Under the pieces are notes generated by a model, which saw only the letters and a program-made list of their open reading frames with translations, ran no database searches and was not told the DNA's origin. Below are positions 23,063 to 34,660 of a stretch of 64,000 nt of DNA, piece after piece. This stretch comes from Rutidosis leptorrhynchoides. Lineage: Eukaryota; Streptophyta; Magnoliopsida; Asterales; Asteraceae. Location of the stretch: the NCBI RefSeq assembly GCF_046630445.1, contig NC_092340.1, positions 362,742,001 through 362,806,000 on the forward strand, in the 5' to 3' direction. Numbering within the stretch: position 1 is the first letter of the stretch; each line of letters starts with the position of its first letter. The position numbers and the translations under genes were made by a program.

Positions 23063-26000
23063 TGAAATGTCCCGTTCTTATTGATTAAAAACGTTCCATA
23101 TTAATTGATTTCGTTGCGAGGTTTTGACCTCTATATGAGACGTTTTTCAAAGACTGCATTCATTTTTAAACAAACCATAACCTTTATTTCATCAATAAAG
23201 GTTTAAAAAGCTTTACGTAGATTATCAAATAATGATAATCTAAAATATCCTGTTTACACACGACCATTACATAATGGTTTACAATACAAATATGTTACAA
23301 CAAAATAAGTTTCTTGAATGCAGTTTTTACACAATATCATACAAGCATGGACTCCAAATCTTGTCCTTATTTAAGTATGCGACAGCGGAAGCTCTTAATA
23401 ATCACCTGAGAATAAACATGCTTAAAACGTCAACAAAAATGTTGGTGAGTTATAGGTTTAACCTATATATATCAAATCGTAACAATAGACCACAAGATTT
23501 CATATTTCAATACACATCCCATACATAGAGATAAAAATCATTCATATGGTGAACACCTGGTAACCGACATTAACAAGATGCATATATATAAGAATATCCC
23601 CATCATTCCGGGACACCCTTCGGATATGATATAAATTTCGAAGTACTAAAGCATCCGGTACTTTGGATGGGGTTTGTTAGGCCCAATAGATCTATCTTTA
23701 GGATTCGCGTCAATTAGGGTGTCTGTTCCCTAATTCTTAGATTACCAGACTTAATAAAAAGGGGCATATTCGATTTCGATAATTCAACCATAGAATGTAG
23801 TTTCACGTACTTGTGTCTATTTTGTAAATCATTTATAAAACCTGCATGTATTCTCATCCCAAAAATATTAGATTTTAAAAGTGGGACTATAACTCACTTT
23901 CACAGATTTTTACTTCGTCGGGAAGTAAGACTTGGCCACTGGTTGATTCACGAACCTATAACAATATATACATATATATCAAAGTATGTTCAAAATATAT
24001 TTACAACACTTTTAATATATTTTGATGTTTTAAGTTTATTAAGTCAGCTGTCCTCGTTAGTAACCTATAACTAGTTGTCCACAGTTAGATATACAGAAAT
24101 AAATCGATAAATATTATCTTGAATCAATCCACGACCCAGTGTATACGTATCTCAGTATTGATCACAACTCAAACTATACATATTTTGGAATCAACCTCAA
24201 CCCTGTATAGCTAACTCCAACATTCACATATAGAGTGTCTATGGTTGTTCCGAAATATATATAGATGTGTCGACATGATAGGTCGAAACATTGTATACGT
24301 GTCTATGGTATCTCAAGATTACATAATATACAATACAAGTTGATTAAGTTATGGTTGGAATATATTTGTTACCAATTTTCACGTAGCTAAAATGAGAAAA
24401 ATTATCCAATCTTGTTTTACCCATAACTTCTTCATTTTAAATCCGTTTTGAGTGAATCAAATTGCTATGGTTTCATATTGAACTCTATTTTATGAATCTA
24501 AACAGAAAAAGTATAGGTTTATAGTCAGAAAAATAAGTTACAAGTCATTTTTGTAAAGGTGGTCATTTCAGTCGAAAGAACGACGTCTAGATGACCATTT
24601 TAGAAAACATACTTCCACTTTGAGTTTAACCATAATTTTTGGATATAGTTTCATGTTCATAATAAAAATCATTTTCTCAGAATAACAACTTTTAAATCAA
24701 AGTTTATCATAGTTTTTAATTAACTAACCCAAAACAGCCCGCGGTGTTACTACGACGGCGTAAATCCGGTTTTACGGTGTTTTTCGTGTTTCCAGGTTTT
24801 AAATCATTAAGTTAGCATATCATATAGATATAGAACATGTGTTTAGTTTATTTTAAAAGTCAAGTTAGAAGGATTAACTTTTGTTTGCGAACAAGTTTAG
24901 AATTAACTAAACTATGTTCTAGTGATTACAAGTTTAAACCTTCGAATAAGATAGCTTTATATGTATGAATCGAATGATGTTATGAACATCATTACTACCT
25001 TAAGTTCCTTGGATAAACCTACTGGAAAAGAGAAAAATGGATCTAGCTTCAATGGATCCTTGGATGGCTCGAAGTTCTTGAAGCAGAATCATGACACGAA
25101 AACAAGTTCAAGTAAGATCATCACTTGAAATAAGATTGTTATAGTTATAGAAATTGAACCAAAGCTTGAATATGATTATTACCTTGTATTAGAATGATAA
25201 CCTACTGTAAGAAACAAAGATTTCTTGAGGTTGGATGATCACCTTACAAGATTGGAAGTGAGCTAGCAAACTTGAAAGTATTCTTGATTTTATGTAACTA
25301 GAACTTGTAGAATATATGAAGAACACTTAGAACTTGAAGATAGAACTTGAGAGAGATCAATTAGATGAAGAAAATTGAAGAATGAAAGTGTTTGTAGGTG
25401 TTTTTGGTCGTTGGTGTATGGATTAGATATAAAGGATATGTAATTTTGTTTTCATGTAAATAAGTCATGAATGATTACTCATATTTTTGTAATTTTATGA
25501 GATATTTCATGCTAGTTGCCAAATGATGGTTCCCACATGTGTTAGGTGACTCACATGGGCTGCTAAAAGCTGATCATTGAGTGTATATACCAATAGTACA
25601 TACATCTAAAAGCTGTGTATTGTACGAGTACGAATACGGGTGCATACGAGTAGAATTGTTGATGAAACTGAACGAGGATGTAATTGTAAGAATTTTTGTT
25701 AAGTAGAAGTATTTTGATAAGTGTATTGAAGTCTTTCAAAAGTGTATAAATACATATTAAAACACTACATGTATATACATTTTAACTGAGTCGTTAAGTC
25801 ATCGTTAGTCGTTACATGTAAGTGTTATTTTTAAACCTTTAGGTTAACGGTCTTGTTAAATGTTGTTAACCCAATGTTTATAATATCAAATGAGATTTTA
25901 AATTATTATATTATCATGATATTATCATGTATGAATATCTCTTAATATGATATATATATATATATTAAATGTCTTTACAACGATAATCGTTACATATATG

Positions 26001-26317
26001 TCTCGTTTAAAAATCATTAAGTTAGTAGTCTTGTTTTTACATATGTAGTTCATTGTTAATATACTTAATGATATGTTTACTTATCATAGTATCATGTTAA
26101 CTATATATATATCCATATATATGTCATCATATAGTTTTTACAAGTTTTAACGTTCGTGAATCACCGGTCAACTTGGGTGGTCAATTGTCTATATGAAACA
26201 TATTTCAATTAATCAAGTCTTAACAAGTTTGATTGCTTAACATGTTGGAAACATTTAATCATGTAAATATCAATCTCAATTAATATATATAAACATGGAA
26301 AAGTTCGGGTCACTACA
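23063..26317 (-). mobile_element. Solo LTR of family E inserted in E's own pol
   Basis: A single 3255-bp LTR, near-identical to the E LTRs, in the same orientation and with no internal sequence. It is flanked by the perfect 5-bp duplication GAATT (23058-23062, 26318-26322). The reading frames of pol on both sides are in phase once the LTR and one GAATT are disregarded. It is therefore a second E-family element that inserted and later lost its body by LTR-LTR recombination. Confidence 0.95.
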
Positions 26318-26728
26318 GAATTGAACTTCTTCCAACCAAAATGCACACTTTGAAAACTTAGCGTACAATTTTTCCTTCCTCAATACTTCTAACACCTTTC
26401 TCAAATGTTCACCGTGTTCTTGGTCATTCTTTGAGTAAATAAGTATGTCATCAATGAAAACAATGACAAACTTGTCAAGGTATGGTCCACACACTCGGTT
26501 CATAAGGTCCATGAACACAGCTGGTGCATTAGTTAAACCAAACAGCATGACCATAAACTCGTAATGATCGTAACGTGTTCTGAAAGCAGTCTTTAGAATA
26601 TCATCTTCTTTCACCTGCATTTGATGATACCCGGAACGTAAGTCAATCTTTGAATAAACAGACGAGCCTTGTAGTTGATCAAATAAGTCGTCGATTCTCG
26701 GTAGTGGGTAGCAGTTCTTGATGGTAAG
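26318..26728 (-). pseudogene. Element E pol, reverse transcriptase middle part
   Basis: This encodes the RT palm: the [11 protein letters not shown] segment, [10 protein letters not shown] and the catalytic [10 protein letters not shown] (the YxDD box appears as FIDD), then the LEEVQF segment where the solo LTR interrupts. It is separated from the upstream frame by one in-frame TAA at about 26728-26730, where the family has a lysine (compare LNKLTVKN in element C). Confidence 0.88.
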
Positions 26729-28048
26729 TTAGTTCAACTCTCGGTAGTCGATACACAACCTGAATGTACCATCTTTCTTCTTGACAAACAAAACAGGAGC
26801 TCCCCACGGTGATGTGCTTGGTCGAATGAAACCACGCTCTAAAAGTTCTTGTAATTGGCTTTGCAGTTCTTTCATCTCGCTGGGTGCGAGTCTGTAAGGA
26901 GCATGAGCTATTGGTGCAGCTCCTGGTACAAGATCTATTTGAAATTCAACGGATCGATGTGGGGGTAATCCCGGTAATTCTTTCGGAAATACATCGGGAA
27001 ATTCTTTTGCAATGGGAACATCATTGATGCTCTTTTCTTCAGTTTGTACTTTCTCGACGTGTGCTAGAACAGCATAGCAACCTTTTCTTATTAGTTTTTG
27101 TGCCTTCAAATTACTAATAAGATGTAGCTTCGTGTTGCCCTTTTCTCCGTACACCATTAAGGGTTTTCTTTTTTCTCGTATAATGCGAATTGCATTTTTG
27201 TAACAAACGATCTCTGCTTTCACTTCTTTCAACCAGTCCATACCGATTATCACATCAAAACTCCCTAACTCTACTGGTATCAAATCAATCTTAAATGTTT
27301 CGCTAACCAGTTTAATTTCTCGATTCCGACATATATTATCTGCTGAAATTAATTTACCATTTGCTAATTCGAGTAAAAATTTACTATCCAAAGGTGTCAA
27401 TGGACAACTTAATTTAGCACAAAAATCTCTACTCATATAGCTTCTATCCGCACCCGAATCAAATAAAACGTAAGCAGATTTATTGTCAATAAGAAACGTA
27501 CCCGTAACAAGCTCCGGGTCTTCCTGTGCCTCTGCCGCATTAATATTGAAAACTCTTCCGCGGCCTTGTCCATTCGTGTTCTCCTGGTTCGGACAATTTC
27601 TAATAATGTGGCCCAATTTTCCACATTTATAACAAACTACATTGGCATAACTTGCTCCGACACTACTTGCTCCGCCATTACTCGTTCCGACACCATTTGT
27701 TCCTTTCGTTCTATTAACCCCTGGTCCGTAGACCTCACACTTCGCCGCGCTATGACCATTTCTTTTACACTTGTTGCAAAATTTGGTGCAGAACCCCGAG
27801 TGATACTTTTCACACCTTTGGCATAGCTGCTTCTGATTGTTGTTGTTGCGGTTATTATTGTTGTTGGGATGATTGGTGTAGTTGCTGCTGTTGTTGTTGT
27901 TGTTGTTGTTGTTGGGCCGTTTGTTGTAGTTGCGATTGATGTTGCGATTGTTGGGATAATTGTTGCGATTATTGTTGTAATTGTTGTTGTTGTTGTATTG
28001 GTGATTCTTATCACCGTTTTCCTCCCACTTTCTTTTGACTTGCTTCAC
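26729..28048 (-). CDS. Element E gag C-terminus, protease and RT N-terminus
   Basis: It starts with an Asn-rich spacer (codon-slippage AAC/AAT runs) and a first Cys/His cluster ([26 protein letters not shown]). A CCHC zinc knuckle follows ([14 protein letters not shown]). The aspartic protease has the DSGA active site ([12 protein letters not shown]) and [10 protein letters not shown]. The last part is the start of RT up to CIDYRELN, where a nonsense codon falls. The frame is offset by one base from the gag frame upstream, and the overlap lies next to an A5 run in GAAGAAAAATTAAAG, so a one-base indel there is the likely break. Confidence 0.9.
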   Translation of the reverse strand: MKQVKRKWEENGDKNHQYNNNNNYNNNRNNYPNNRNINRNYNKRPNNNNNNNNSSNYTNHPNNNNNRNNNNQKQLCQRCEKYHSGFCTKFCNKCKRNGHSAAKCEVYGPGVNRTKGTNGVGTSNGGASSVGASYANVVCYKCGKLGHIIRNCPNQENTNGQGRGRVFNINAAEAQEDPELVTGTFLIDNKSAYVLFDSGADRSYMSRDFCAKLSCPLTPLDSKFLLELANGKLISADNICRNREIKLVSETFKIDLIPVELGSFDVIIGMDWLKEVKAEIVCYKNAIRIIREKRKPLMVYGEKGNTKLHLISNLKAQKLIRKGCYAVLAHVEKVQTEEKSINDVPIAKEFPDVFPKELPGLPPHRSVEFQIDLVPGAAPIAHAPYRLAPSEMKELQSQLQELLERGFIRPSTSPWGAPVLFVKKKDGTFRLCIDYRELN

Positions 28049-28716
28049 ATTGGCCTCTTCAGCAGTCTGTTCTTTAATTTTTCTTCAATCTGGTTTACTA
28101 GTTTGTGAGCCATTCTACATGCCTGTTGTATGGAGGCGGGCTCGTGTGAACTTATATCTTCTTGGATTCTTTCCGGTAATCCTTTCACAAACGCGTCGAT
28201 CTTCTCTTCCTCATCTTCGAATGCTCCCGGACACAATAGGCACAATTCTGTGAATCGTCTTTCGTACGTGGTAATATCAAATCCTTGGGTTCGTAACCCT
28301 CTAAGTTCTGTCTTGAGCTTATTGACCTCGGTTCTGGGACGGTACTTCTCGTTCATCAAGTGCTTGAATGCTGACCACGGTAGTGCGTACGCATCGTCTT
28401 GTCCCACTTGCTCTAGATAGGTATTCCACCATGTTAACGCAGAACCTGTGAAGGTATGCGTAGCGTACTTCACTTTGTCCTCTTCAGTACACTTACTTAT
28501 GGCAAACACCGATTCGACCTTCTCGGTCCACCGTTTCAATCCGATTGGTCCTTCGGTTCCATCAAATTCCAAAGGTTTGCAGGCAGTGAATTCTTTGTAG
28601 GTGCATCCTACACAATTTCCTGTACTGCTAGATCCAAGGTTATTGTTGGTATGTAGCGCAGCCTGTACTGCGGCTATGTTTGAAGCTAGAAAAGTACGAA
28701 ATTCTTCTTCATTCAT
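28045..28716 (-). CDS. Element E gag, N-terminal and capsid part
   Basis: 223 aa of a Ty3/gypsy retrotransposon gag. The capsid-type segment [51 protein letters not shown] aligns by eye with the gag of element C. It forms the virus-like particle that packages the element's RNA. It ends in a frameshifted tail (LLKRPM) where the true frame continues as the next entry. Confidence 0.9.
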   Translation of the reverse strand: MNEEEFRTFLASNIAAVQAALHTNNNLGSSSTGNCVGCTYKEFTACKPLEFDGTEGPIGLKRWTEKVESVFAISKCTEEDKVKYATHTFTGSALTWWNTYLEQVGQDDAYALPWSAFKHLMNEKYRPRTEVNKLKTELRGLRTQGFDITTYERRFTELCLLCPGAFEDEEEKIDAFVKGLPERIQEDISSHEPASIQQACRMAHKLVNQIEEKLKNRLLKRPM

Positions 28717-29086
28717 ATTCAGGTGTGTCGAGTAGTCGGTGCCATTTCCTTCAAAATAATCAAATGGAACAAGTTAATCATACAGAATATTAAGAGTAGT
28801 TAATAGTATTTCGTAGCATAATATGAACTCATTTATAAAAGCTTTTTCTTCATATTAGCGTTTTATAAGTTTAAATTCGGGTAGTACCTACCTGTTAAGT
28901 TCATACTTAGTAGCTAATATACAATTCAACTACTACAATTCTATATGAAAAACTGATTATAATAATATTTCGCGTTCAAACTTTTACACAATTTTTTACA
29001 AACTTACAATACCGCTTATTTTACATATAGCATGAAATATAGCACACAATAAATTTGATACAAGATGATTGTGAAGATAATTCTAG
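28717..29086 (-). other. Element E spacer between F-box ORF and gag, with a PPT-like echo
   Basis: Non-coding. At 28887-28905 it reads, in element orientation, TTAACAGGTAGGTAC, nearly the same as the TTAACGGGTAGGTAC that abuts the 3' LTR at 20878. This suggests the cassette upstream was once next to the 3' end of an element. Confidence 0.55.
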
Positions 29087-29770
29087 CTAGTACACAAGTC
29101 GTTCAGCAAAGGCAATAAAGACACGTAATTCATACGTCCAGAAACAAGTCATGCATTCTGGTTTTACTAGGATTACTTCCCATCCTTGGTCTTGTGGAAC
29201 ATAACCGTTATGGCCGTTGATAAGACAGCGTGTTGTAACGTCGTCAAAGGGACGAGGGTTACGTAATGTCCAACAGTCCCGTAACAATCTAAAAACCTCA
29301 TTTCTTACCCCAATTACTGACTCCGTCACTTGTGGGAACGTTTTGTTTAATAGTTGTAGCCCGATGTTCTTGTTCTCACTTTGGTGAGAAGCGAACATTA
29401 CTAATCCGTAAGAATAACATGCTTCTTTATGTTGCATGTTAGCCGCTTTTTCTAAATCACGAAGTCCAATATTCGGATATATTGAGTCAAAATAATTTCT
29501 TAACCCATTGCGTAAAATAGCATTTGGGTTCCCCGCAATATATGCGTCAAAGTAAACACATCGTAACTCATGGATTTCCCAATGTGATATCCCCCCTCTT
29601 TCGAACGAAAGCCTTTTATAAATCAAGGCATTCTTAGAACGTTCTTCGAATATCTTACAAACTGATCTCGCCTTAAATAGTTGTGCCGAAGAATTCTGAC
29701 CGACTCTAGACAAGATTTCATCAATCATGTCTCCGGGTAGGTCTCTTAAAATATTGGGTTGTCTATCCAT
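29087..29770 (-). CDS. F-box protein (At2g35280-like) carried by element E
   Basis: 227 aa with an intact single-exon frame. The N-terminal F-box is at residues ~5-50 (ILRDLPGDMIDEILSRVG..KARSVCKIFEE). After that comes a helical region with a Sel1/TPR-like pair (GLRDLEKAANMQHKEACYSYGLVMF) seen in plant F-box proteins of the At2g35280/At1g67623 type. Those proteins bind SKP1 and recruit targets to SCF ubiquitin ligases. Here the gene lies inside a retrotransposon, on the element's sense strand, between primer site and gag. It is probably a captured host gene. The absence of introns agrees with transfer through RNA, but such genes are often intronless anyway. Whether it is expressed is unknown. 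Confidence 0.8.
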   Translation of the reverse strand: MDRQPNILRDLPGDMIDEILSRVGQNSSAQLFKARSVCKIFEERSKNALIYKRLSFERGGISHWEIHELRCVYFDAYIAGNPNAILRNGLRNYFDSIYPNIGLRDLEKAANMQHKEACYSYGLVMFASHQSENKNIGLQLLNKTFPQVTESVIGVRNEVFRLLRDCWTLRNPRPFDDVTTRCLINGHNGYVPQDQGWEVILVKPECMTCFWTYELRVFIAFAERLVY

Positions 29771-29907
29771 TTTGTGTTTTTATACTGTAAAATAGACAAG
29801 AGTTAGATTCATAAAAAAAATACTTATTAATACAAGCAATTTTTACATATATTATAAAGCATAAGCACACTATATTACATATATTACACCACACGAATAC
29901 AACTATC

Positions 29908-30522
29908 TTATTCCGACTCGCTTGTTTCTTCTTCTTCGGTTTTGGTTCGTTTTGCCAAGTTTCTAGGGATATATGATGTTCCCCTAATACGAGCCGTCGT
30001 TTTCCACATTGGTTTAGAAAAACCTGGTGGTTTAGAGGTTCCCGGGTCATTGTTACAACTTAAGGACTTCGGGGGTTGACGATACATATAAAGTTCATCG
30101 GAGTTGGAATTAGATTTCTCTATTTTTATGCCCTTTCCCTTATTATTTTCTTTTGCCTTTTTAAATTCAGTTGGGGTAATTTCTATAACATCATCGGAAT
30201 TCTCGTCGGAATCCGATTCATCGGAGAATTGGTAATCCTCCCAATATTTTGCTTCCTTGGCGGAAACACCATTGACCATAATTAACCTTGGTCGGTTGGT
30301 TGAGGATTTTCTTTTACTTAACCGTTTTATTATTTCCCCCACCGGTTCTATTTCTTCATCCGGTTCCGATTCTTCTTCCGGTTCCGATTCTTCTTCCGGT
30401 TCCGACTCTTCTTCCGGTTCCTCTTCGGGAACTTGTGAATCAGTCCACGAATCATTCCAATTTATATTTGACTCTTCATTATTATTAGGTGAGTCAATGG
30501 GACTTGTTCTAGAGGTAGACAT
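29908..30522 (-). CDS. Acidic, low-complexity protein carried by element E
   Basis: 204 aa with no recognised domain. A tandem acidic tract (PEEESEPEEESEPEEESEPD, residues ~34-58) is followed by a basic patch (KRLSKRKSSTNRPRL), then KEAKYWEDYQFSDESDSDEN, and a C-terminal half rich in Lys, Ser and Glu. There are no membrane segments or signal peptide. It is the first frame after the primer site, 137 bp upstream of the F-box frame and on the same strand. An intact frame of 204 codons between LTR and gag is unusual for a Tekay-type element. It could be a captured host gene fragment or an element-specific accessory protein; I cannot tell. Confidence 0.6.
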   Translation of the reverse strand: MSTSRTSPIDSPNNNEESNINWNDSWTDSQVPEEEPEEESEPEEESEPEEESEPDEEIEPVGEIIKRLSKRKSSTNRPRLIMVNGVSAKEAKYWEDYQFSDESDSDENSDDVIEITPTEFKKAKENNKGKGIKIEKSNSNSDELYMYRQPPKSLSCNNDPGTSKPPGFSKPMWKTTARIRGTSYIPRNLAKRTKTEEEETSESE

Positions 30523-30717
30523 CTATCACATAATATCAAACGCGTTAAGAGATTAATATATCACATAATATTCACATGTTAAAAATATATAGTTTCCAAC
30601 AAAATTTGTTAAGCAATCATTTTTCAAGTAAACACGGTCGAAGTCCAGACTCACTAATGCATCCTAACAAACTCGATAAGACACACTAATGCAAAATTCT
30701 GGTTCTCTAAGACCAAC
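30523..30717 (-). other. Element E leader between primer site and first ORF
   Basis: A short non-coding leader with a repeated TATCACATAATAT. Nothing else is recognised. Confidence 0.5.
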
Positions 30718-30729
30718 GCTCGGATACCA
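30718..30729 (-). other. Primer binding site of element E (tRNA-iMet)
   Basis: On the minus strand it reads TGGTATCCGAGC, two bases after the 5' LTR end. One base differs from the perfect TGGTATCAGAGC seen in elements B and C. Confidence 0.88.
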
Positions 30730-30731
30730 AC

Positions 30732-33700
30732 TGAAATGTCCCGTTCTTATTGATTAAAAACGTTCCATATTAATTGATTTCGTTGCGAGGTTTTGACCTC
30801 TATATGAGACGTTTTTCAAAGACTGCATTCATTTTTAAAACAAACCATAACCTTTATTTCATATATAAAGGTTTTAAAAATCTTTACGTAGATTATCAAA
30901 TAATGATAATCTAAAATATCCTGTTTACACACGACCATTACATAATGGTTTACAATACAAATATGTTACATCGAAATCAGTTTCTTGAATGTAGTTTTTA
31001 CACAATATCATACAAACATGGACTCCAAATCTTGTCCTTATTTTAGTATGCAACAGCGGAAGCTCTTAGTATTCACCTGAGAATAAACATGCTTTAAACG
31101 TCAACAAAAATGTTGGTGAGTTATAGGTTTAACCTATATATATCAAATCGTAACAATAGACCACAAGATTTCATATTTCAATACACATCCCATACATAGA
31201 GATAAAAATCATTCATATGGTGAACACCTGGTAACCGACATTAACAAGATGCATATATAAGAATATCCCCATCATTCCGGGACACCCTTCGGATATGATA
31301 TAAATTTCGAAGTACTAAAGCATCCGGTACTTTGGATGGGGTTTGTTAGGCCCAATAGATCTATCTTTAGGATTCGCGTCAATTAGGGTGTCTGTTCCCT
31401 AATTCTTAGATTACCAGACTTAATAAAAAGGGGCATATTCGATTTCGATAATTCAACTATAGAATGTAGTTTCACGTACTTGTGTCTATTTTGTAAATCA
31501 TTTATAAAACCTGCATGTATTCTCATCCCAAAAATATTAGATTTTAAAAGTGGGACTATAACTCACTTTCACAGATTTTTTACTTCGTCGGGAAGTAAGA
31601 CTTGGCCACTGGTTGATTCACGAACCTATAACAATATATACATATATATCAAAGTATGTTCAAAATATATTTACAACACTTTTAATATATTTTGATGTTT
31701 TAAGTTTATTAAGTCAGCTGTCCTCGTTAGTAACCTACAACTAGTTGTCCACAGTTAGATGTACAGAAATAAATTGATAAATATTATCTTGAATCAATCC
31801 ACGACCCAGTGTATACGTATCTCAGTATTGATCACAACTCAAACTATATATATTTTGGAATCAACCTCAACCCTGTATAGCTAGCTCCAACATTCACATA
31901 TAGAGTGTCTATGGTTGTTCCGAAATATATATAGATGTGTCGACATGATAGGTCGAAACATTGTATACGTGTCTATGGTATCTCAAGATTACATAATATA
32001 CAATACAAGTTGATTAAGTTATGGTTGGAATAGATTTGTTACCAATTTTCACGTAGCTAAAATAAGAAAAATTATCCAATCTTGTTTTACCCATAACTTC
32101 TTCATTTTAAATCCGTTTTGAGTGAATCAAATTGCTATGGTTTCATATTGAACTCTATTTTATGAATCTAAACAGAAAAAGTATAGGTTTATAGTCGGAA
32201 AAATAAGTTACAAGTCGTTTTTGTAAAGGTAGTCATTTCAGTCGAAAGAACGACGTCTAGATGACCATTTTAGAAAACATACTTCCACTTTGAGTTTAAC
32301 CATAATTTTTGGATATAGTTTCATGTTCATAATAAAAATCATTTTCTCAGAATAACAACTTTTAAATCAAAGTTTATCATAGTTTTTAATTAACTAACCC
32401 AAAACAGCCCGCGGTGTTACTACGACGGCGTAAATCAGGTTTTACGGTGTTTTTCGTGTTTCCAGGTTTTAAATCATTAAGTTAGAATATCATATAGATA
32501 TAGAACATGTGTTTAGTTGATTTTAAAAGTCAAGTTAGAAGGATTAACTTTTGTTTGCGAACAAGTTTAGAATTAACTAAACTATGTTCTAGTGATTACA
32601 AGTTTAAACCTTCGAATAAGATAGCTTTATATGTATGAATCGAATGATGTTATGAACATCATTACTACCTTAAGTTCCTTGGATAAACCTACTGGAAAAG
32701 AAAAAAATGGATCTAGCTTCAACGGATCCTTGGATGGCTCGAAGTTCTTGAAGCAGAATCATGACACGAAAACAAGTTCAAGTAAGATCATCACTTGAAA
32801 TAAGATTGTTATAGTTATAGAAATTGAACCAAAGTTTGAATATGATTATTACCTTGTATTAGAATGATAACCTACTGTAAGAAACAAAGATTTCTTGAGG
32901 TTGGATGATCACCTTACAAGAAGCAAACTTGAAAGTATTCTTGATTTTATGTAACTAGAACTTGTAGAATTTATGAAGAACACTTAGAACTTGAAGATAG
33001 AACTTGAGAGAGATCAATTAGATGAAGAAAATTGAAGAATGAAAGTGTTTGTAGGTGTTTTTGGTCGTTGGTGTATGGATTAGATATAAAGGATATGTAA
33101 TTTTGTTTTCATGTAAATAAGTCATGAATGATTACTCATATTTTTGTAATTTTATGAGATATTTCATGCTAGTTGCCAAATGATGGTTCCCACATGTGTT
33201 AGGTGAATCACATGGGCTGCTAAGAGCTGATCATTGGAGTGTATATACCAATAGTACATACATCTAAAAGCTGTGTATTGTACGAGTACGAATACGGGTG
33301 CATACGAGTAGAATTGTTGATGAAACTGAACGAGGATGTAATTGTAAGCATTTTTGTTAAGTAGAAGTATTTTGATAAGTGTATTGAAGTCTTTCAAAAG
33401 TGTATAAATACATATTAAAACACTACATGTATATACATTTTAACTGAGTCGTTAAGTCATCGTTAGTCGTTACATGTAAGTATTGTTTTGAAACCTTTAG
33501 GTTAACGATCTTGTTAAATGTTGTTAACCCAATGTTTATAATATCAAATGAGATTTTAAATTATTATATTATCATGATATTATCATGTATGAATATCTCT
33601 TAATATGATATATATACATTAAATGTTTTTACAACGATAATCGTTACATATATGTCTCGTTTAAAAATCATTAAGTTAGTAGTCTTGTTTTTACATATGT

Positions 33701-33973
33701 AGTTCATTGTTAATATACTTAATGATATGTTTACTTATCATAGTATCATGTTAACTATATATATATCCATATATATGTCATCATATAGTTTTTTTACAAG
33801 TTTTAACGTTCGTGAATCACCGGTCAACTTGGGTGGTCAATTGTCTATATGAAACATATTTCAATTAATCAAGTCTTAACAAGTTTGATTGTTTAACATG
33901 TTGGAAACATTTAATCATGTAAATATCAATCTCAATTAATATATATAAACATGGAAAAGTTCGGGTCACTACA
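30732..33973 (-). repeat. Element E 5' LTR (3242 bp)
   Basis: The terminal structure is the same as the 3' LTR. It carries a 13-bp deletion near 32920 relative to the other copies. The splice-acceptor-like module is at 31055-31123. Donor-like GTAAGG (32917) and GTAATAA (32852) lie upstream of it on the minus strand. Confidence 0.95.
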
Positions 33974-33978
33974 TCTGA

Positions 33979-34660
33979 GATGTTAATACTAGAGTGATAG
34001 AAACCTTACATCTAAGAACTTTAGCGTTATGACTAGTAAGCCATTAACAACCATAAGAGTTAAGTATTCTATAGGACAAAGTAATGGTAATCTGGCAGAG
34101 ATAGAGGAATGATTTAAGGTAGTATCTTATAATTAATAGGTGGGTCATTTGGAGATGACCTCATGCCGACGAAACTTGGAAGTTTTATAGTAGTAGTTGG
34201 AAAGGATTAGTTATCTACGCACAAGCAGATGTTATTTGAGAAGGTTGATAGAATTTTTCGCGATAGTATAATAAGATTTAGTTAGAATGGACTTTAAGAT
34301 TAACCTAATACTCATCAAGTTAGGAAGCTTTGATGAAATAGTTGGAATGGACTGGCTTTCAAGGATGAAAGCGAAAGTTATTTATAGTAAGAAGATTATT
34401 CGTATACCTCGCGATGATGGTGAGCCAGAAGCCATCTGGGTTACTTCAACAACCCGAGATCCCACAATCGAAATGGGAAGGGATGACGATGGATTTCATC
34501 CTAAAGACTACCAAAAACAATAGGCAGTTATGACATCATCTGGGTTATCGTTGACCGCCTCACCAAATCTGCTCACTTTCTAGCCATGAAAGAAACCGAT
34601 ACAATGGAAAACGATACATAAAGGAAATTGTATCCCGTCACTTCAGCAATTCAAATTGTA
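33979..34660 (+). pseudogene. Element B pol remnant: protease fused to integrase by deletion
   Basis: 34287-34430 encodes the end of a retroviral-type protease ([31 protein letters not shown]). It then joins directly, near 34433, to the integrase segment that begins SGLLQQPEI in element C, read out of frame. After a further shift it encodes [24 protein letters not shown] at 34529-34606. The reverse transcriptase and RNase H region is absent. The remnant has stops and frameshifts and cannot function. Confidence 0.8.

Larger units (their letters stand above)
17613..33973 (-). mobile_element. Element E: full-length Tekay-type chromovirus carrying extra ORFs
   Basis: A complete minus-strand LTR retrotransposon: 5' LTR at 30732-33973, primer site 30718-30729, an acidic-protein ORF, an F-box ORF, gag, pol (protease, RT, RNase H, integrase, chromodomain), polypurine region 20878-20912, 3' LTR 17613-20877. 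The flanking 5-bp duplication is TCTGA (17608-17612, 33974-33978). Pol carries a solo LTR of its own family. The two LTRs differ by roughly two dozen substitutions by eye plus a 13-bp deletion. Coding defects are a one-base frameshift in gag, one nonsense codon in RT and the solo-LTR insertion, so it is not autonomous now. Confidence 0.92.

Noticed and set aside
27869-28108. Plus-strand valine-rich frames opposite E gag
   Set aside because: They are the antisense of the Asn-codon runs in gag and have no independent support.
29763-30050. 95-codon minus-strand frame between the F-box and acidic ORFs
   Set aside because: It overlaps the end of the acidic-protein frame out of phase and its tail is low-complexity leader sequence; no protein features.
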